64,000 nucleotides of DNA from Allantophomopsis cytisporea (lineage: Eukaryota > Ascomycota > Leotiomycetes > Phacidiales > Phacidiaceae): positions 186,001 to 250,000 of the forward strand of contig CP103035.1 in the NCBI GenBank assembly GCA_024752435.1. Direction: 5' to 3'. The position numbers were made by a program, and so were the translations under genes. This document shows, in pieces, positions 13,039-24,073 of this stretch. Position 1 is the first letter of the stretch; each line of letters begins with the position of its first letter. The notes below the pieces were generated by a model. It was given only the letters and a program-made list of their open reading frames with translations, was not told the origin of the DNA and ran no database searches.

Positions 13039-14679
13039 ATGTGGTTAATTCAACGCACCTTGGGTGCTATAGCGTCCAGAGATAAAGACCATAAATATGC
13101 CTCTGTCCCAGCGGATAATGTGGATGTGCAAGACGACGATCTCAGTGACGACCCCTTAGAGGAATTGGAAGCACATCTCGAGCGGGCCAGGAAATCAAGA
13201 AGGAGAACAAGAACTATCACAATGGGTCTCAGTATTCTTGGAGTGGGGCTGGTAGCTTATTATGTTATTAGGTTTGTTGTATAGCTATTGCACGTGTAGG
13301 GCAGCTGACTGATATATCATAGTGTTGTAGCTTATCCAGCTCAGAATAAGGGCCAATCTTGCGATACAGTTGAATACGGATATCAATGTCAAGATGAGAT
13401 CTCGCACTACTGGGGACAATACTCTCCATACTTCACCGTCGCCTCTGATATCTCTTCTGATCTCCCTCCACAATGCGAGATCACCTTCGCTCAAATTCTC
13501 TCCCGCCATGGTGCTCGAGATCCTACTGCATCCAAAACTGTGAAGTACAATGAAACAATTCAGCAGATTCAAGCGGGTGTCCGCAAGAGCGCTTACAAGG
13601 GCAACTATGCCTTTCTGAAAAACTTCGAGTACACACTCGGTGCAGACCAGCTGACCATCTTCGGCGAGCAACAGCTCATTAACTCTGGCATCAAATTTTA
13701 TAACCGCTACCAATCCCTGAGCAAAGACCACGACCCATTCGTGCGTACCGCAGGCGAGGCTCGTGTCCTTGAGTCTGCCCAAAATTGGACGCAAGGCTTC
13801 CACTCTGCCCGTTTGCAAGATGAGGTAGGCATGTCGGATTCCTTTCCTTACGACATCCTCGTGATCTCCGAGGATGCGGGCACAAACAATACGCTCGCCC
13901 ACGGCCTATGCACTGCCTTCGAGGATGGCTACGATAGTTCGATTGGCGACTCGGCAACAGCCATATGGGCCTCCGTCTTCACAGCGAATATCACAGCGCG
14001 CTTGAACAAGGACCTTCCAGGCGCGAACTTGACTACCACTCAGACAATTTACATGATGGACCTCTGCCCATTCTACACTGTTGCCTCTACGACAGGCCAG
14101 GTCTCCGACTTCTGCAAGCTGTTCACAACCGCTGAGTGGCGCGCCTACGACTACTACGAGAGCCTGGGCAAGTACTACGGCTTCTCGCTGGGCAATCCCC
14201 TAGGGTCTACGCAAGGCGTTGGATTTACGAATGAGTTGATCGCCCGGCTTACGGAGTCAGCGGTTCATGATCATACATCAACAAACAGCACGCTTGATGA
14301 TTCTGCTGCTACTTTCCCCGTTGGCGGTAATACGAAGCTCTACGCCGACTTCTCTCACGACAACGATATGACGGGCATATTCGCTGCGCTGGGTCTATAT
14401 AACTCTACGGCGCCCTTGAGTAATACGACACTTGAATCAGTGCAGCAAACGAATGGCTTCAGCGCTTCTTGGACGGTGCCGTTTGCGGCACGCGCGTACT
14501 TTGAAAAGATGAAGTGCGCTGGAGAGCAGGAGGAACTGGTGAGGGTCATTGTTAACGACCGCGTAGTTCCGCTGGAGAGCTGCGGAGACGATCTATTGGG
14601 ACGATGCACACTATCAAAGTTCGTAAACAGCTTGAGCTTTGCAACGGAAGGTGGAAAATGGGAGGAGTGCTTTGCCTGA
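13039..14679 (+). CDS. Membrane-anchored histidine acid phosphatase (phytase family)
   Basis: Two exons, 13039-13271 and 13323-14679, give 529 residues. The second exon encodes a full phytase/histidine acid phosphatase domain: CDTVEYGYQCQDEISHYWGQYSPYF, then the catalytic RHGAR at residues 139-143 (His 140), and the distal proton-donor HD at about 423-424 (ADFSHDND). Conserved cysteines and several N-glycosylation sequons (NxS/T) suggest folding in the secretory pathway. Instead of a signal peptide, the N-terminus has about 55 hydrophilic acidic/basic residues, a basic RRRTRT stop and one hydrophobic helix (MGLSILGVGLVAYYVI), so a type II membrane protein is likely. It hydrolyses phosphomonoesters such as phytate. 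The first ATG at 13039 is used; a TTG nine bases upstream is in frame. The 51-base intron lies just after the membrane helix. Confidence 0.9.
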
Positions 14680-15587
14680 GAGCTCTTGCTTGGATTACGA
14701 GTGAGGAGACATAAGATAGTAAAATCGAGGGTGGCATTCGCATTGCTTGAACAGGTCAAAAAGGAAAGAAGACAATTGTGCTCTTAGCGAGTAATGTATT
14801 AATCTATATTAATCTGTAATATCTGCATCTTTCACTTCTCTTGTTGTTATGGAGTTCAAATTCGCAGATTCACACTTCTCCCACTCCACAACCTCTTCCT
14901 ATCTTATTCACCCCTCCCACCTATCTCATCTTTTCACGTGCACTACGACCTGTTGACGTGTATGCTCTACCCGGCGGTGTACGACGCCTAGTCCCAGATA
15001 AGGTGAAGTTACTTGTGCTGGAGGCCGTAATGGCCATAGCTCAGGAGGTGGCGCGAGCAACTTTTCTATTTTTCAGGCGAAGTGGGGGGCCGATGCCTAA
15101 TTGCCCGACAGAAGTTCTGACAGGAGGATGAGTGAGTAACGTCGATGAATGTGAAGGTAAGGAAGTATGGGAATTATATTGATAGATGGAACAAAATAGG
15201 GTTTGGTGGTTGAAGTTGATTAGCGATTTGCTGAGGTGGGTATGCTCCGCTCGCGAGTTGCTGGATTGAATCTAAGCGCGAAGAGACCAATAACGGAGTA
15301 TATCACGCACTAAAACAAATACACAACACCGCGAGACATATTTCATTTGCTTACGCGGACGTACAAACATAAGGTAGGTAAGTTTAAAGGCTCTTCTGAA
15401 CGCCACTCATTATATCTTCGTAGGTTTGAAATCAATAATCCGAACTCCATACGTCTCCAATGCTCAGAAAGAATCGTGATAAGGGGGGGGGGGAAAAAAA
15501 ACTCGTCATCCGTCTAGTCACAGGCCGCGCAATGCCCTCCGCTGTTGATTGCCATCTCTATAATTTTGATGTACAGTTTTGGTGTGC
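14680..15587. other. Intergenic between convergent genes, 0.9 kb
   Basis: Shared 3' flank of the phytase-like gene and ROT1. It contains a homopolymer junction, eleven G followed by eight A at 15483-15501, prone to sequencing error. No RNA gene or supported reading frame was seen. Confidence 0.5.
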
Positions 15588-16488
15588 CTAAAGCATGTAG
15601 GCTACACCGCCGAAAACTGTCATGCCGATTCCGGTCCACCAGAGAAGACCGGCATCGATAGTCTTTTCGTCGACAATGCCGCGTTTGATGTGTTTAGCGT
15701 TGATGTTCAAAGGAATGACCTCCTCTTCTGCTTCCTCATCATCGGAGAGGTCTCGCTTGGCCTTGGCCTTGGACGTGGACGAGGACTTGGATGTTGGGTT
15801 GAGAGTGGTGGTTGGCAGCATCATTGGGGTTGGGCTGTAGGCGAGGTACAATGGGATGATTGGCGTACCATCCCATTGGAAAAGAGTCAGACGTTGAACC
15901 TTCTTGTACGAGTCTTCCTCAACCCTGTACATTTCAATGTACTCGGACTGGTTGTAGCGGGTATAGGCTGAGTGCGAAGCATTACATGGTACAGACTGCA
16001 GTTGTCTACCATCGACGGCGAAGGGAGTGAGACTTAAGGATCCGTTGTCATGTGCTTCGTACGTGCCATGCTGCCACTGCATGATAGCAGAGGGACAGTT
16101 TGGCTTCGCAGCTGGAATATCGGGTCAGTCTTGGAATATGTGGATATCTTATCGAACACCCCTGTACTTACGATTGGAGATCGCTCTGTAGTACGCCTCT
16201 TCATAAAAGCCATCGCTGGTGAAAGAGTAAGAGATACCAGTATGCTCAGGCTCAATCAGACTGTCATTCACTGGGTTGTAGAAAGACTATTGTTGTTGAT
16301 GTTAGATCGGGTGTCGTCTGTGTGCAACACCGCCATTCCTCCAAAGCCAAGAATAGAAATCAACGTACTGGACCTGTGAGGACCTTCGCAGACTTGCTGG
16401 TCCATGTACCAACGAGCGCCGAGTCATAACCAGATACAGATTTTGCTACAAGAGCGCTGGCGAGCAAGATCGATCCGAAGGAAGGCAT
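15588..16488 (-). CDS. ROT1: ER chaperone Rot1
   Basis: Three exons, 16488-16369, 16286-16172 and 16111-15588, give 252 residues, the usual length. Rot1 is an essential ER membrane chaperone in yeast that supports folding, N/O-glycosylation and cell-wall glucan synthesis. The sequence shows an N-terminal signal peptide (MPSFGSILLASALVAKSVSG), the conserved LVGTWTSKS start of the mature protein, FYNPVNDSLIEPEHTGISYSF, QWQHGTYE, VDGRQLQSVPC, PLYLAYSPTPMMLPTTTLNPT, and one C-terminal transmembrane helix (LLWWTGIGMTVFGGVAYML) ending the protein. A short Lys/Ser-rich acidic linker precedes the helix. It diverges from FAU1 with 393 bp between starts. Confidence 0.92.
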
Positions 16489-16881
16489 TTTGTCGAACTT
16501 TTTTGTCGTTGTTGGGAGGAGTTGAGGGGAAAGAGAGGATTATGCTTTATCCAGGAGATTTGAGGTACGCTGGCGGTAGAATGTCGCTAGTCAACACTAA
16601 AACCGCGCCGCGTCTCCAGCCACAATGACCGCAGGCGCGATCGCCCACCAATTCACGAAGCGGAATTAGGTCTGTTTGCAATCTTGGTGCAGTCGCCTTA
16701 TCACGTGAAATCCTTGTCGACGGAGATTGACGAAGATAATCACTGAACGTGAGTTACCAAATTGAATGTTTTGATGGTGTAGATAGGGGGTTAGTTCTTC
16801 ACTGTTCGCAAAAGTACGATAGTGACAGCTCCTAGATCCATAGACGCACTTATCAGTAACAAAAAATTACTCACCTCGACC
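16489..16881. promoter_or_regulatory. Divergent promoter ROT1/FAU1
   Basis: A 393 bp intergenic region between start codons. It holds a CACGTG E-box at 16702-16707, the core site of Cbf1-type bHLH regulators of sulphur and one-carbon genes in fungi, and a GC-rich stretch near 16605-16650. Function is inferred from position only. Confidence 0.45.
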
Positions 16882-17679
16882 ATGACGGCTCTTCGTGCTG
16901 CAAAGCAAGAGCTTCGAAAAGTAATGAAACAGAGGTTATCAGATATACCATCAAGTTCAATTCAAAGTCAAAGTGGGTAGATGGTATTGAACATTTGATG
17001 AAACACGTAAAACGTATTCACTTCCGATCAAGTCTAATAACATCTACTAGGTCAAAATGTATACGAAGCCGTCATCAACTTCCAACCATACCTTCAAGCA
17101 AAACGCATTGGTATTTACCTTTCAATGCCCAATGCTGAGTTGCAGACTGAATCAATTGTTCGACATGCTCTTTCCAATAACAAAAAGGTCTTCGTGCCAT
17201 ATCTTCATAAGGTTACCAATCCTACTGAGGGTACGCCAAAGTCAGTGATGGATATGGTAGATCTTCGAACAATCGAGGACTTCGAGTCATTGCAGAGGGA
17301 TAAATGGGGGATTCCAACTATTGACGGAGCATCAGTGAGCACACGAGAACGTGTTCTTGGAGATATTAATGCCTCCCTTGATGAGGGCAATTCCCTGGAT
17401 TTGATCCTTGTGCCAGGTGTAGCATTCGATTTGGACTCACAGACTGGCGAAGTAAGACGCCTGGGTCACGGAAAGGGCTTTTATGACTTTTTTCTGCAAC
17501 GATATTCCGAGGGTATGGAACGGGTTTCTAGTCAAGCAGCACCTGGGTCTGGTCTGAAGTTATATGGTCTTGCGTTGAAGGAACAGTACCTAGCTGCTGG
17601 AGACAGATCTGTACCGGTTGGTCCACAAGATAGCCCCATACACGGTCTGATCTGCGGTGATGGCAAAATCATGCCATAA
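16882..17679 (+). CDS. FAU1: 5-formyltetrahydrofolate cyclo-ligase
   Basis: Two exons, 16882-16972 and 17051-17679, give 239 residues. The enzyme converts 5-formyl-THF to 5,10-methenyl-THF with ATP, salvaging folinate for one-carbon metabolism. Evidence: an N-terminal AAKQELRKVMKQRL helix, IGIYLSMPNAELQT, KKVFVPYLHK (phosphate/folate-binding basic residues), LDLILVPGVAFD, and the signature RLGHGKGFYDFFL, corresponding to the usual RLGxGxGYYD loop. The donor GTGGGT was chosen because the alternative GTAGAT leads to a stop in the second exon. The 3' end faces SME1 with only 126 bp between the stops, so transcripts probably overlap in their UTRs. Confidence 0.92.
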
Positions 17680-17805
17680 AAATCTACCATAACAAGATTA
17701 CCAAGGCATCAAAGTTGTAAATTCGTGATTTATATTTCGAGAGCTATCATGCTCCAGTTCTCCAAACAGCCCTTCCCGATGCAATTAACGCCAGATTTTA
17801 TTTCT

Positions 17806-18209
17806 TTAACCCTGCAGACTTTGAATCAAAGACACGTTGTCACCCTTCAACAATATTTGACCTGCTTGTGCGTTAGTCTATATTATTTCGCTTGTACACT
17901 GCAACTTTGTCTGGCTCACCAAGAGATCTTCTGCTCTCTCCCTCTTCCTTTGTAGCTTGCTTCACTTCAACGGCGTCATCGATGACCAAGTTCATGAACT
18001 CATCGAAACCCTGTGGATAAACTGTCAGCACTTCCCCTAGGGTTGATTGTCTCGGGTCCAAAACTAACTCTGATCTTGCCCTCAATTCTAATCGCTAATT
18101 GCTCGTACAACCAAATCTGAACAGTGGAATGTTGTTGAAGAAGCTTGAAGATGAAGTTGATAGGTGGGAGAAGTACGCGACGTCCTCCGCCTCCGCCTCG
18201 TCCAGTCAT
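17806..18209 (-). CDS. SME1: Small nuclear ribonucleoprotein E (SmE)
   Basis: Three exons, 18209-18069, 18010-17920 and 17861-17806, give 95 residues. SmE is one of the seven Sm proteins that form the ring around U1, U2, U4 and U5 snRNA. The Sm fold is intact: LLPPINFIFKLLQQHSTVQIWLYEQ, then IRIEGKIRGFDEFMNLVIDDAVEV (Sm1, spanning the first junction), and GQILLKGDNVSLIQ (Sm2, spanning the second). An N-terminal Gly-rich/Arg tail (GRGGGGGRR) is usual. No single open frame covers the gene because both introns split conserved motifs, so simple ORF calling would miss it. It is divergent from MTR10. Confidence 0.95.
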
Positions 18210-18707
18210 TTTATAGGTTTGATGTGAGGCTGGTGTAATGGGTGTAGTTTGTTCGAGGCCTTTGCGTAGGCTATATCACTCAAAGACGATCCGTCTATAT
18301 AAATAGCGGAATGCTACGTATGTAAATGTAGGATACTTGTCGTTGGAAAGACAGTCGGGTGATTTGCGCTGGTCTTGTTGTTCGTAACTGAATTTCTGAA
18401 GCTCTGTCGCGCTTCTGAGCTTTCGCGCGGCACGAGGCTGCAAGTGAATGGCGCTAAGATTATTTTGGCGCGAGGCCAAACCCATGTTGAAGTTGCTGCG
18501 ACATGCTTTGAACAGCAACTTACTTTACCAACGATCGCAAACGCGAAGTCACACGCACACTCATTCATCGATCATTCACACTGGAAGAACAACACTCGTC
18601 CTACGAAATCCGTATCCCCGTGGTCGTTTTATCGTCTACGATCACCTGCAGCGTCACCTTTTTTTCTTCTCCGCCTCGCAACAGCGGTTGCCCCGCAGTA
18701 CTGCATC
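18210..18707. promoter_or_regulatory. Divergent promoter SME1/MTR10 with E2F/MBF-like sites
   Basis: 498 bp between the two start codons. Two matches to the E2F-type consensus TTTSSCGC are visible, TTTCGCGC at 18421-18428 and TTTGGCGC at 18464-18471, only 43 bases apart. Whether a factor binds them is inference. Confidence 0.45.
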
Positions 18708-21700
18708 ATGGCCGCGACAAACGGTAATGGCTCTACGAGCTATGCCCAGGTCCTCGAAGCCGTCAGTGCTATGAATGGTGGACAGCGCGAACAGAAGTTG
18801 GTGGCCCACAAATTCCTCGATCAATTCCAGAAATCCGTATGTATCTTCGTCTGCTTGTCGACAAAACAATAAGCTGATTGACAAAGATGGATGCATGGAC
18901 CATTACTATTGGCCTCCTACAGTCGGATGCTGCAGTCGAGGCAAAGATGTTTGGGGCTACGACTCTGAAGGGAAAGGTAAGTTAATTGTAGCATATCAAG
19001 GTCGTCAAACTGATTGTTAGATTACATATGATCTTCATCAACTACCCCGCGAATCATTGTCACCACTTCGCGATCAAGTCTTAGCACTTCTTAAAACTTA
19101 TGCTACCGGACCACGACCAATCCGAACACAATTGTGCGTCTGTCTTGCGCATTTGGCGATCCAGATGAAAGAGTGGAAGGATGTTGTTCCAGTTGTGGTG
19201 TCGACACTTGGCAATGAGCCGGAGAGCCACGCCTGCATCCTCGACTTCCTCAGAGTCTTGCCGGAGGAAGTTACCGAAGGTCGAAAGATAAACTTGACAG
19301 TATGTGGGCCGAAAAACACTTGCCGGCGAGCTCCCGCGTCGATCTTGCGAATGGAAATGAATTCTGGAATCAAAATCTAATGCGTCAAATTAGGAAGATG
19401 AGCTCAACGAGCGTACTCAGGAGCTACTTGGGGACAATGCCGGCCAGGTTGTACAGTTATTGACAGCATACTCTCAATCTTCTGGTAGGATCATCTGTTC
19501 TTCAATTACTACTTGCTCGGCTAACTTCAATATAGCTGCTGCCGCGGCAAACCCGCAGCTTCTCGAATGTATCACATCGTGGCTTCGTGAAGTACCGGTG
19601 GGAGACATCGTTAACTCGTCATTGATGGGCATAATTCTTGCGGCTTTGGACAACGACAACTCGTTCGAGGCTGGTGTGGAGTGTCTCTGCTCTATTTTCA
19701 AGGAGACTAAGGAAGTCGATGAGTACGTACCTGTCATTCAGGCGCTCCTCCCTCAAATTCTCGCCTTAGTACCCCGCATCGCAAAGGCAGCCGAGGAGGA
19801 GGACGAAGAAGTCTTCAAGGGACTTACCCGAATCTTCGCTGAGGCTGGTGAGGCGTGGGTTGTCTTGATTGCACGAGAGCCAGCTTCCTTCAGACCCCTC
19901 GTCGAAGCCGTCCTTGAATGCGCTGCACGTGACAAAGATCGTGAAGCGATCGGTCTCACCTTCATCTTCTGGTACGATCTCAAGCTATACCTCGTCCTCG
20001 AAAGATATATTGCAGCTCGTATGGAATTCGTCGACATTTTTTCGAAGCTGGTGGACATCTTGATGAAGCACCTTGAATTCCCAACACCAGATGACGCCAC
20101 CTCAACTGATCTATTCGATGGTGATCGTGAGCAGGAGGAGAAGTTCCGTTCTTTCAGACACAACATGGGTGATGTCCTCAAGGACTGCTGTGAGATCATG
20201 GGTGTTACCGAGTGTCTTACCAAGGTTCTTGAACGCATTCAGCTGTGGATGTCCACTCATGCTAGTAAAGTCAGTGGTACCACTGTCCCTCACTGGCAGG
20301 AACTTGAGGCACCGCTTTTCAGTATGCGCGCATTGGGTAGAATGGTCGATAGGGAAGAGAACATTATTCTCCCACAGATCATGCCACTTGTTGTTCAAAT
20401 TCCACCACACGAGAAGTTACGCTTCGCTGCTATCATGGTTCTTGGCCGCTACACAGAGTGGACTGCCAACCATCCAGAGTTCTTGGAGTCTCAGTTCAAC
20501 TACATTGTCTCTTCATTCAATACCGACTCGAAAGAGATTATCCGAGCAGCTGCTATGTCTATGAAGTTCTTCTGCGCCGATTGCAAACATCATCTTGGTG
20601 GACAAGTTGACCAACTCCAGACCTTCTATAACTCAACTCTTGACGCTCTTCCACCTATCAGCCAAGAGGAGATGACAGAGGGAGTTGCGACAGTCGTTGC
20701 CGTTCAGCCACCAACCGAAACATATCGATTGTTGAAGTTGTACTGCGATCCATTGATGGCTCGCCTCATGACCCTTGCCAACAACGCCTCTGATGAAGAC
20801 GGAAAGCTTGCTGTTGCAGGTATGTGAATCAATTCTGCGGTCACAAATATATGCTAATATTTCCTGACAGATCACCTTCAATTAATCACGATCTTCGTAC
20901 AGTGGGTCATTCCTTACGTTGAGCCTGGGCACGAGAATCCTGCTGTCAAGTACTGTCAAGAGATTTTCCCTATCTTATCAACAATCATTGATACATTCAT
21001 CGATTTTCAACCAATCTGCGAACGTATCTGTCGCTGCTGGCGCAACATGGTTATCTCTTACCGTACCGCAATGGCACCTCTCCTACCACAGTTGGCTGAC
21101 AAGCTCTCCAACGGCTTCTCACAATCCCGCCAAGGATGCTTCCTCTGGGTCACAAGTGCCATCCTTCGCGAGTTCTCTGAAGACAGAGAGGCTGTTGATG
21201 AACAGACTACTAATGCCATCTACCAATTCTTTGAGGCACAAGCTACAAATATGCTTCGCATGATGAACGATCTGCCACCAAATGAGCTTCCTGACGTCAT
21301 TGAAGACTTTTTCCGCCTCCTCATCGACGCCCTGCTGTACTACCCACACAGATTGATCCCATCGCATCTATTCACACCGATCTTCCAGGCCTCTACGACT
21401 GCTTTGACTCTTGAGCAACGTGATCCACTTACTGCAACCCTTCATTACCTCAGAGACGTCATTGCTTACGGAGGTGACAACCCGCCGGCATCTACTGACA
21501 CCCCACTTCCAGTTGAGATCAAGCAGATTGTTCAACAATTGGTGTTGTCAAACGGTGAATTACTAGTCAAGCGAGTCATGGCTGGAATGATGATCACTTT
21601 CCCCAGTGACTGTTTTGCTGATGGAAGTGGTGTGCTGTTGGGAATGCTTGAGTTGATGCCTCAACAGACTGTTGCCTGGGTTGGTGCAACAGTCAGTATG

Positions 21701-21901
21701 CTTCCAGAGGGAACTGTCAGTGAAGCCGAGACACAGAGATTGATGACCAGCATCAATCAACGCCTTCAACAGGGCCCGGATAACCTTCGTCAAGTGCGTA
21801 GCTTGTTGCAGGACTTCACAAACAGCTACAGAAGACGCAACGTAGCCCCAAGAGATGGTCTGGGTCGCCTCGAGGCCACTCGTTTCCGCTTCAGCGGTTA
21901 A
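18708..21901 (+). CDS. MTR10: mRNA transport regulator Mtr10 (importin-beta/transportin-SR family)
   Basis: Six exons: 18708-18836, 18887-18976, 19021-19299, 19394-19484, 19536-20819 and 20871-21901, giving 967 residues. Mtr10/Kap111 is the karyopherin that imports SR-like mRNA-binding proteins such as Npl3 and takes part in tRNA traffic. The importin N-terminal region runs through the first junctions (FLDQFQKSMDAWTITIGLLQ, FGATTLKGKITYDLHQLPRE), followed by GPRPIRTQLCVCLAHLAIQM, a hallmark of the Mtr10/transportin-3 group. HEAT-type helices continue to the C-terminus (SYRRRNVAPRDGLGRLEATRFRFSG). The short early exons and long 3' exons are normal for this gene in Pezizomycotina. It is divergent from SME1. 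Confidence 0.92.
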
Positions 21902-22714
21902 TTTAGATACCCATCATTCGCTACGGAGATAGCAAACGGCTTCGTCGAATTTCTTATGAGGACTACACGCATAGCGATTTAGGTTGGTTTCATTCTTTTT
22001 TTTTGCAAACAGGACAACGGTCCGGGAGGGAAGAGGGACATTGTAGTATAGGTCGCAAGGACCGGGGTTGGAAAATAGGGTATTTGATAAGATTATTTAG
22101 ATGGAGATGAAGTCATGAAAATTCTGAAGGAAGGAAACAAGGGAGCGGCAATGGGTTCGTGAGGTGATCTGAGTTAAGGTGAACTGTGACCTAGCTGGTG
22201 GGAGCTTTGGAGTGGAGGTGAGAGTAAGAAGTGGGATTGTGTGAGAGTTGGCCCGAGACATTGATGTGTACACCGACCGCTAAGTGGTGATGGACGGATA
22301 GGTGGAGTTGTTAGCAATTCCTTGAATTGTAAAAAGATAGCCTCCCTATATCTAATCCTTCTGTAGAATTCGTATTGTGATAAATTGTTATTCTCATTGC
22401 CAACTGCAAATCTATCCTGGAAGTACTTGATTAATACAAAGATATACTTTAATTCACGTGGTTCCGCGTAAATTACGGGAATTGGTCGCGTCGTTGCGCG
22501 GATCTCCTATCGCTTTGACGGTGACCGGCAACGAGTGATGTTTTGGAGCTACACCTCATTACCTACATCCTATCAACACCACTACAGCCCAGCACTAGTA
22601 AACGGTCGCTCCAGGACAATTCACCACACCGAGCACCAAATTTCCCAGGAGACACAAACTTTTCCATCTCACTCCATTGGAGGTGCAGCAAAGAAACTCC
22701 GCTGGTCATTCACC
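21902..22714. other. Intergenic, 0.8 kb
   Basis: 3' flank of MTR10 and upstream region of the ECM11-like gene. A CACGTG E-box lies at 22455-22460. The open frame continues upstream of the chosen start to 22535, but this part lacks conserved-looking sequence and is probably 5' UTR. Confidence 0.5.
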
Positions 22715-24073
22715 ATGTCAGCTCTTCACAACTTCCTCAGTCGTCCCCACTCAAATGGCCAATCCTCTACTCGCCAGCCGTCGAGGAAGGACCTCGCGGC
22801 GAACGCAAAGATGGCACCACCATCAGCCCAGAATCTCCGCCATTCCGTTCCTAACATCCGTACCCAACCAGATTACAATTCCCAGCGCTCTCCGCATGGC
22901 GACAACTCTCCTGGCCTGCCTTATCATCAGCGGGGTTCGAGGGATTTCGCCGACTCGACCATTGGCAGCGATCTCTTCGATGATACCGTCAGTCTCGACG
23001 AACGCCAAGTCCAGTCAAAGCCCATCTATGAGAATCACTACCATTCTGCTATTCAACCTGACCCGGAGTTGGAGAGTGCTCTAGACGACAATGTGAGTTC
23101 GGAAAGTGGTAGCGTTATCCACCACGGCCACGATGTTGAAGTTTCGGACGATGACCGTACGCAGTATCGCATCGAGAGCCCGCAGATCATCCATCCAACG
23201 CCAAAATCCGGCAGGAGGCCACATAGCGTGCTTGAGAAGAAGGCGTTGCAGAAGGGGTATTTCCAGCACCAGCAGGCCCAGCAACGAGCCGAGGGGCAGA
23301 TCTCTTTGAAGTCTCCAATCAGGGGTCCGGCGAGATATGTTCAGACTCCAATTGAGCGTCTCAGATACGAGGAGGGCGATGCGGAGATTGTGGATGATCG
23401 AGGCGTTAGACGGAACACTTACAATGGCCCGCCCGTCGATTACGACTACTTGAATCACGTCAGGGGCGAAGAGTACATGTACAATGACAGACAGCAACAT
23501 AATGGTTCTGTCACAGATCCAGAAACAGCCGTGCTGCGCAACTCTTCTGCTGGCTCCATGCAAGATGGTCCCACATCAAAGGCGCGAGTTCGCAAGCCCG
23601 TCGCCGGCGTCTTCGAAAACACACAGTCGAAGAAGCGAGCAATCCGCCTTGAGCTTGATTATGATGAACAAGCTCTGGGATCTATGGATTATGAGGTCCT
23701 CAAGACACAGGCTTTCGATGCCGGTCCCAAGGGTCAGCCTGAGGTTCTTCCCAAGGAAGAGGGCCTCGCAACTGACGCACCACTCGAGGAGCGCCTGCAG
23801 TATTTCGTTTCTAAGGAAGAAGACAGACAGACACAGCTGTTCTCACAGATGCCGGTTGCTGATTGGGAAGAGTCTGGTGATTGGTTTATTGAGAGGATGG
23901 GCGAGCTTATGAAATTGATGCGTGAGGCGAGGAAGGAGAAGAGGGAAGTTGCGAAGCGCTTTGAGGAGGAGATTGCGGAGAGAGAAGAGAAGGTAAGGGG
24001 AAAGACGGAGGGGCTTCTCAAGACAATGACGGAGATGAGAACGGGTGGAGAGGGGGTTTTGAGGAGGAACTAA
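22715..24073 (+). CDS. ECM11-domain protein (Ecm11-like)
   Basis: A single exon of 452 residues from the ATG at 22715, which sits in a good context (CACC before ATG); ATG 22538 would add 59 residues of unconvincing sequence. The first 340 residues are polar, Ser/Pro/His-rich and probably disordered. The C-terminal 130 residues are folded: LELDYDEQALGSMDYEVLKTQ, then a charged domain with DWEESGDWFIERMGELMKLMREARKEKREVAKRFEEEI, predicted coiled coil. This arrangement resembles the fungal ECM11 family, whose yeast member is a SUMOylated synaptonemal-complex central-element protein; the family assignment is from memory of the LDYD...L...Y..L motif and is not certain. The role in this organism is inferred. 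Confidence 0.65.
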   Translation: MSALHNFLSRPHSNGQSSTRQPSRKDLAANAKMAPPSAQNLRHSVPNIRTQPDYNSQRSPHGDNSPGLPYHQRGSRDFADSTIGSDLFDDTVSLDERQVQSKPIYENHYHSAIQPDPELESALDDNVSSESGSVIHHGHDVEVSDDDRTQYRIESPQIIHPTPKSGRRPHSVLEKKALQKGYFQHQQAQQRAEGQISLKSPIRGPARYVQTPIERLRYEEGDAEIVDDRGVRRNTYNGPPVDYDYLNHVRGEEYMYNDRQQHNGSVTDPETAVLRNSSAGSMQDGPTSKARVRKPVAGVFENTQSKKRAIRLELDYDEQALGSMDYEVLKTQAFDAGPKGQPEVLPKEEGLATDAPLEERLQYFVSKEEDRQTQLFSQMPVADWEESGDWFIERMGELMKLMREARKEKREVAKRFEEEIAEREEKVRGKTEGLLKTMTEMRTGGEGVLRRN

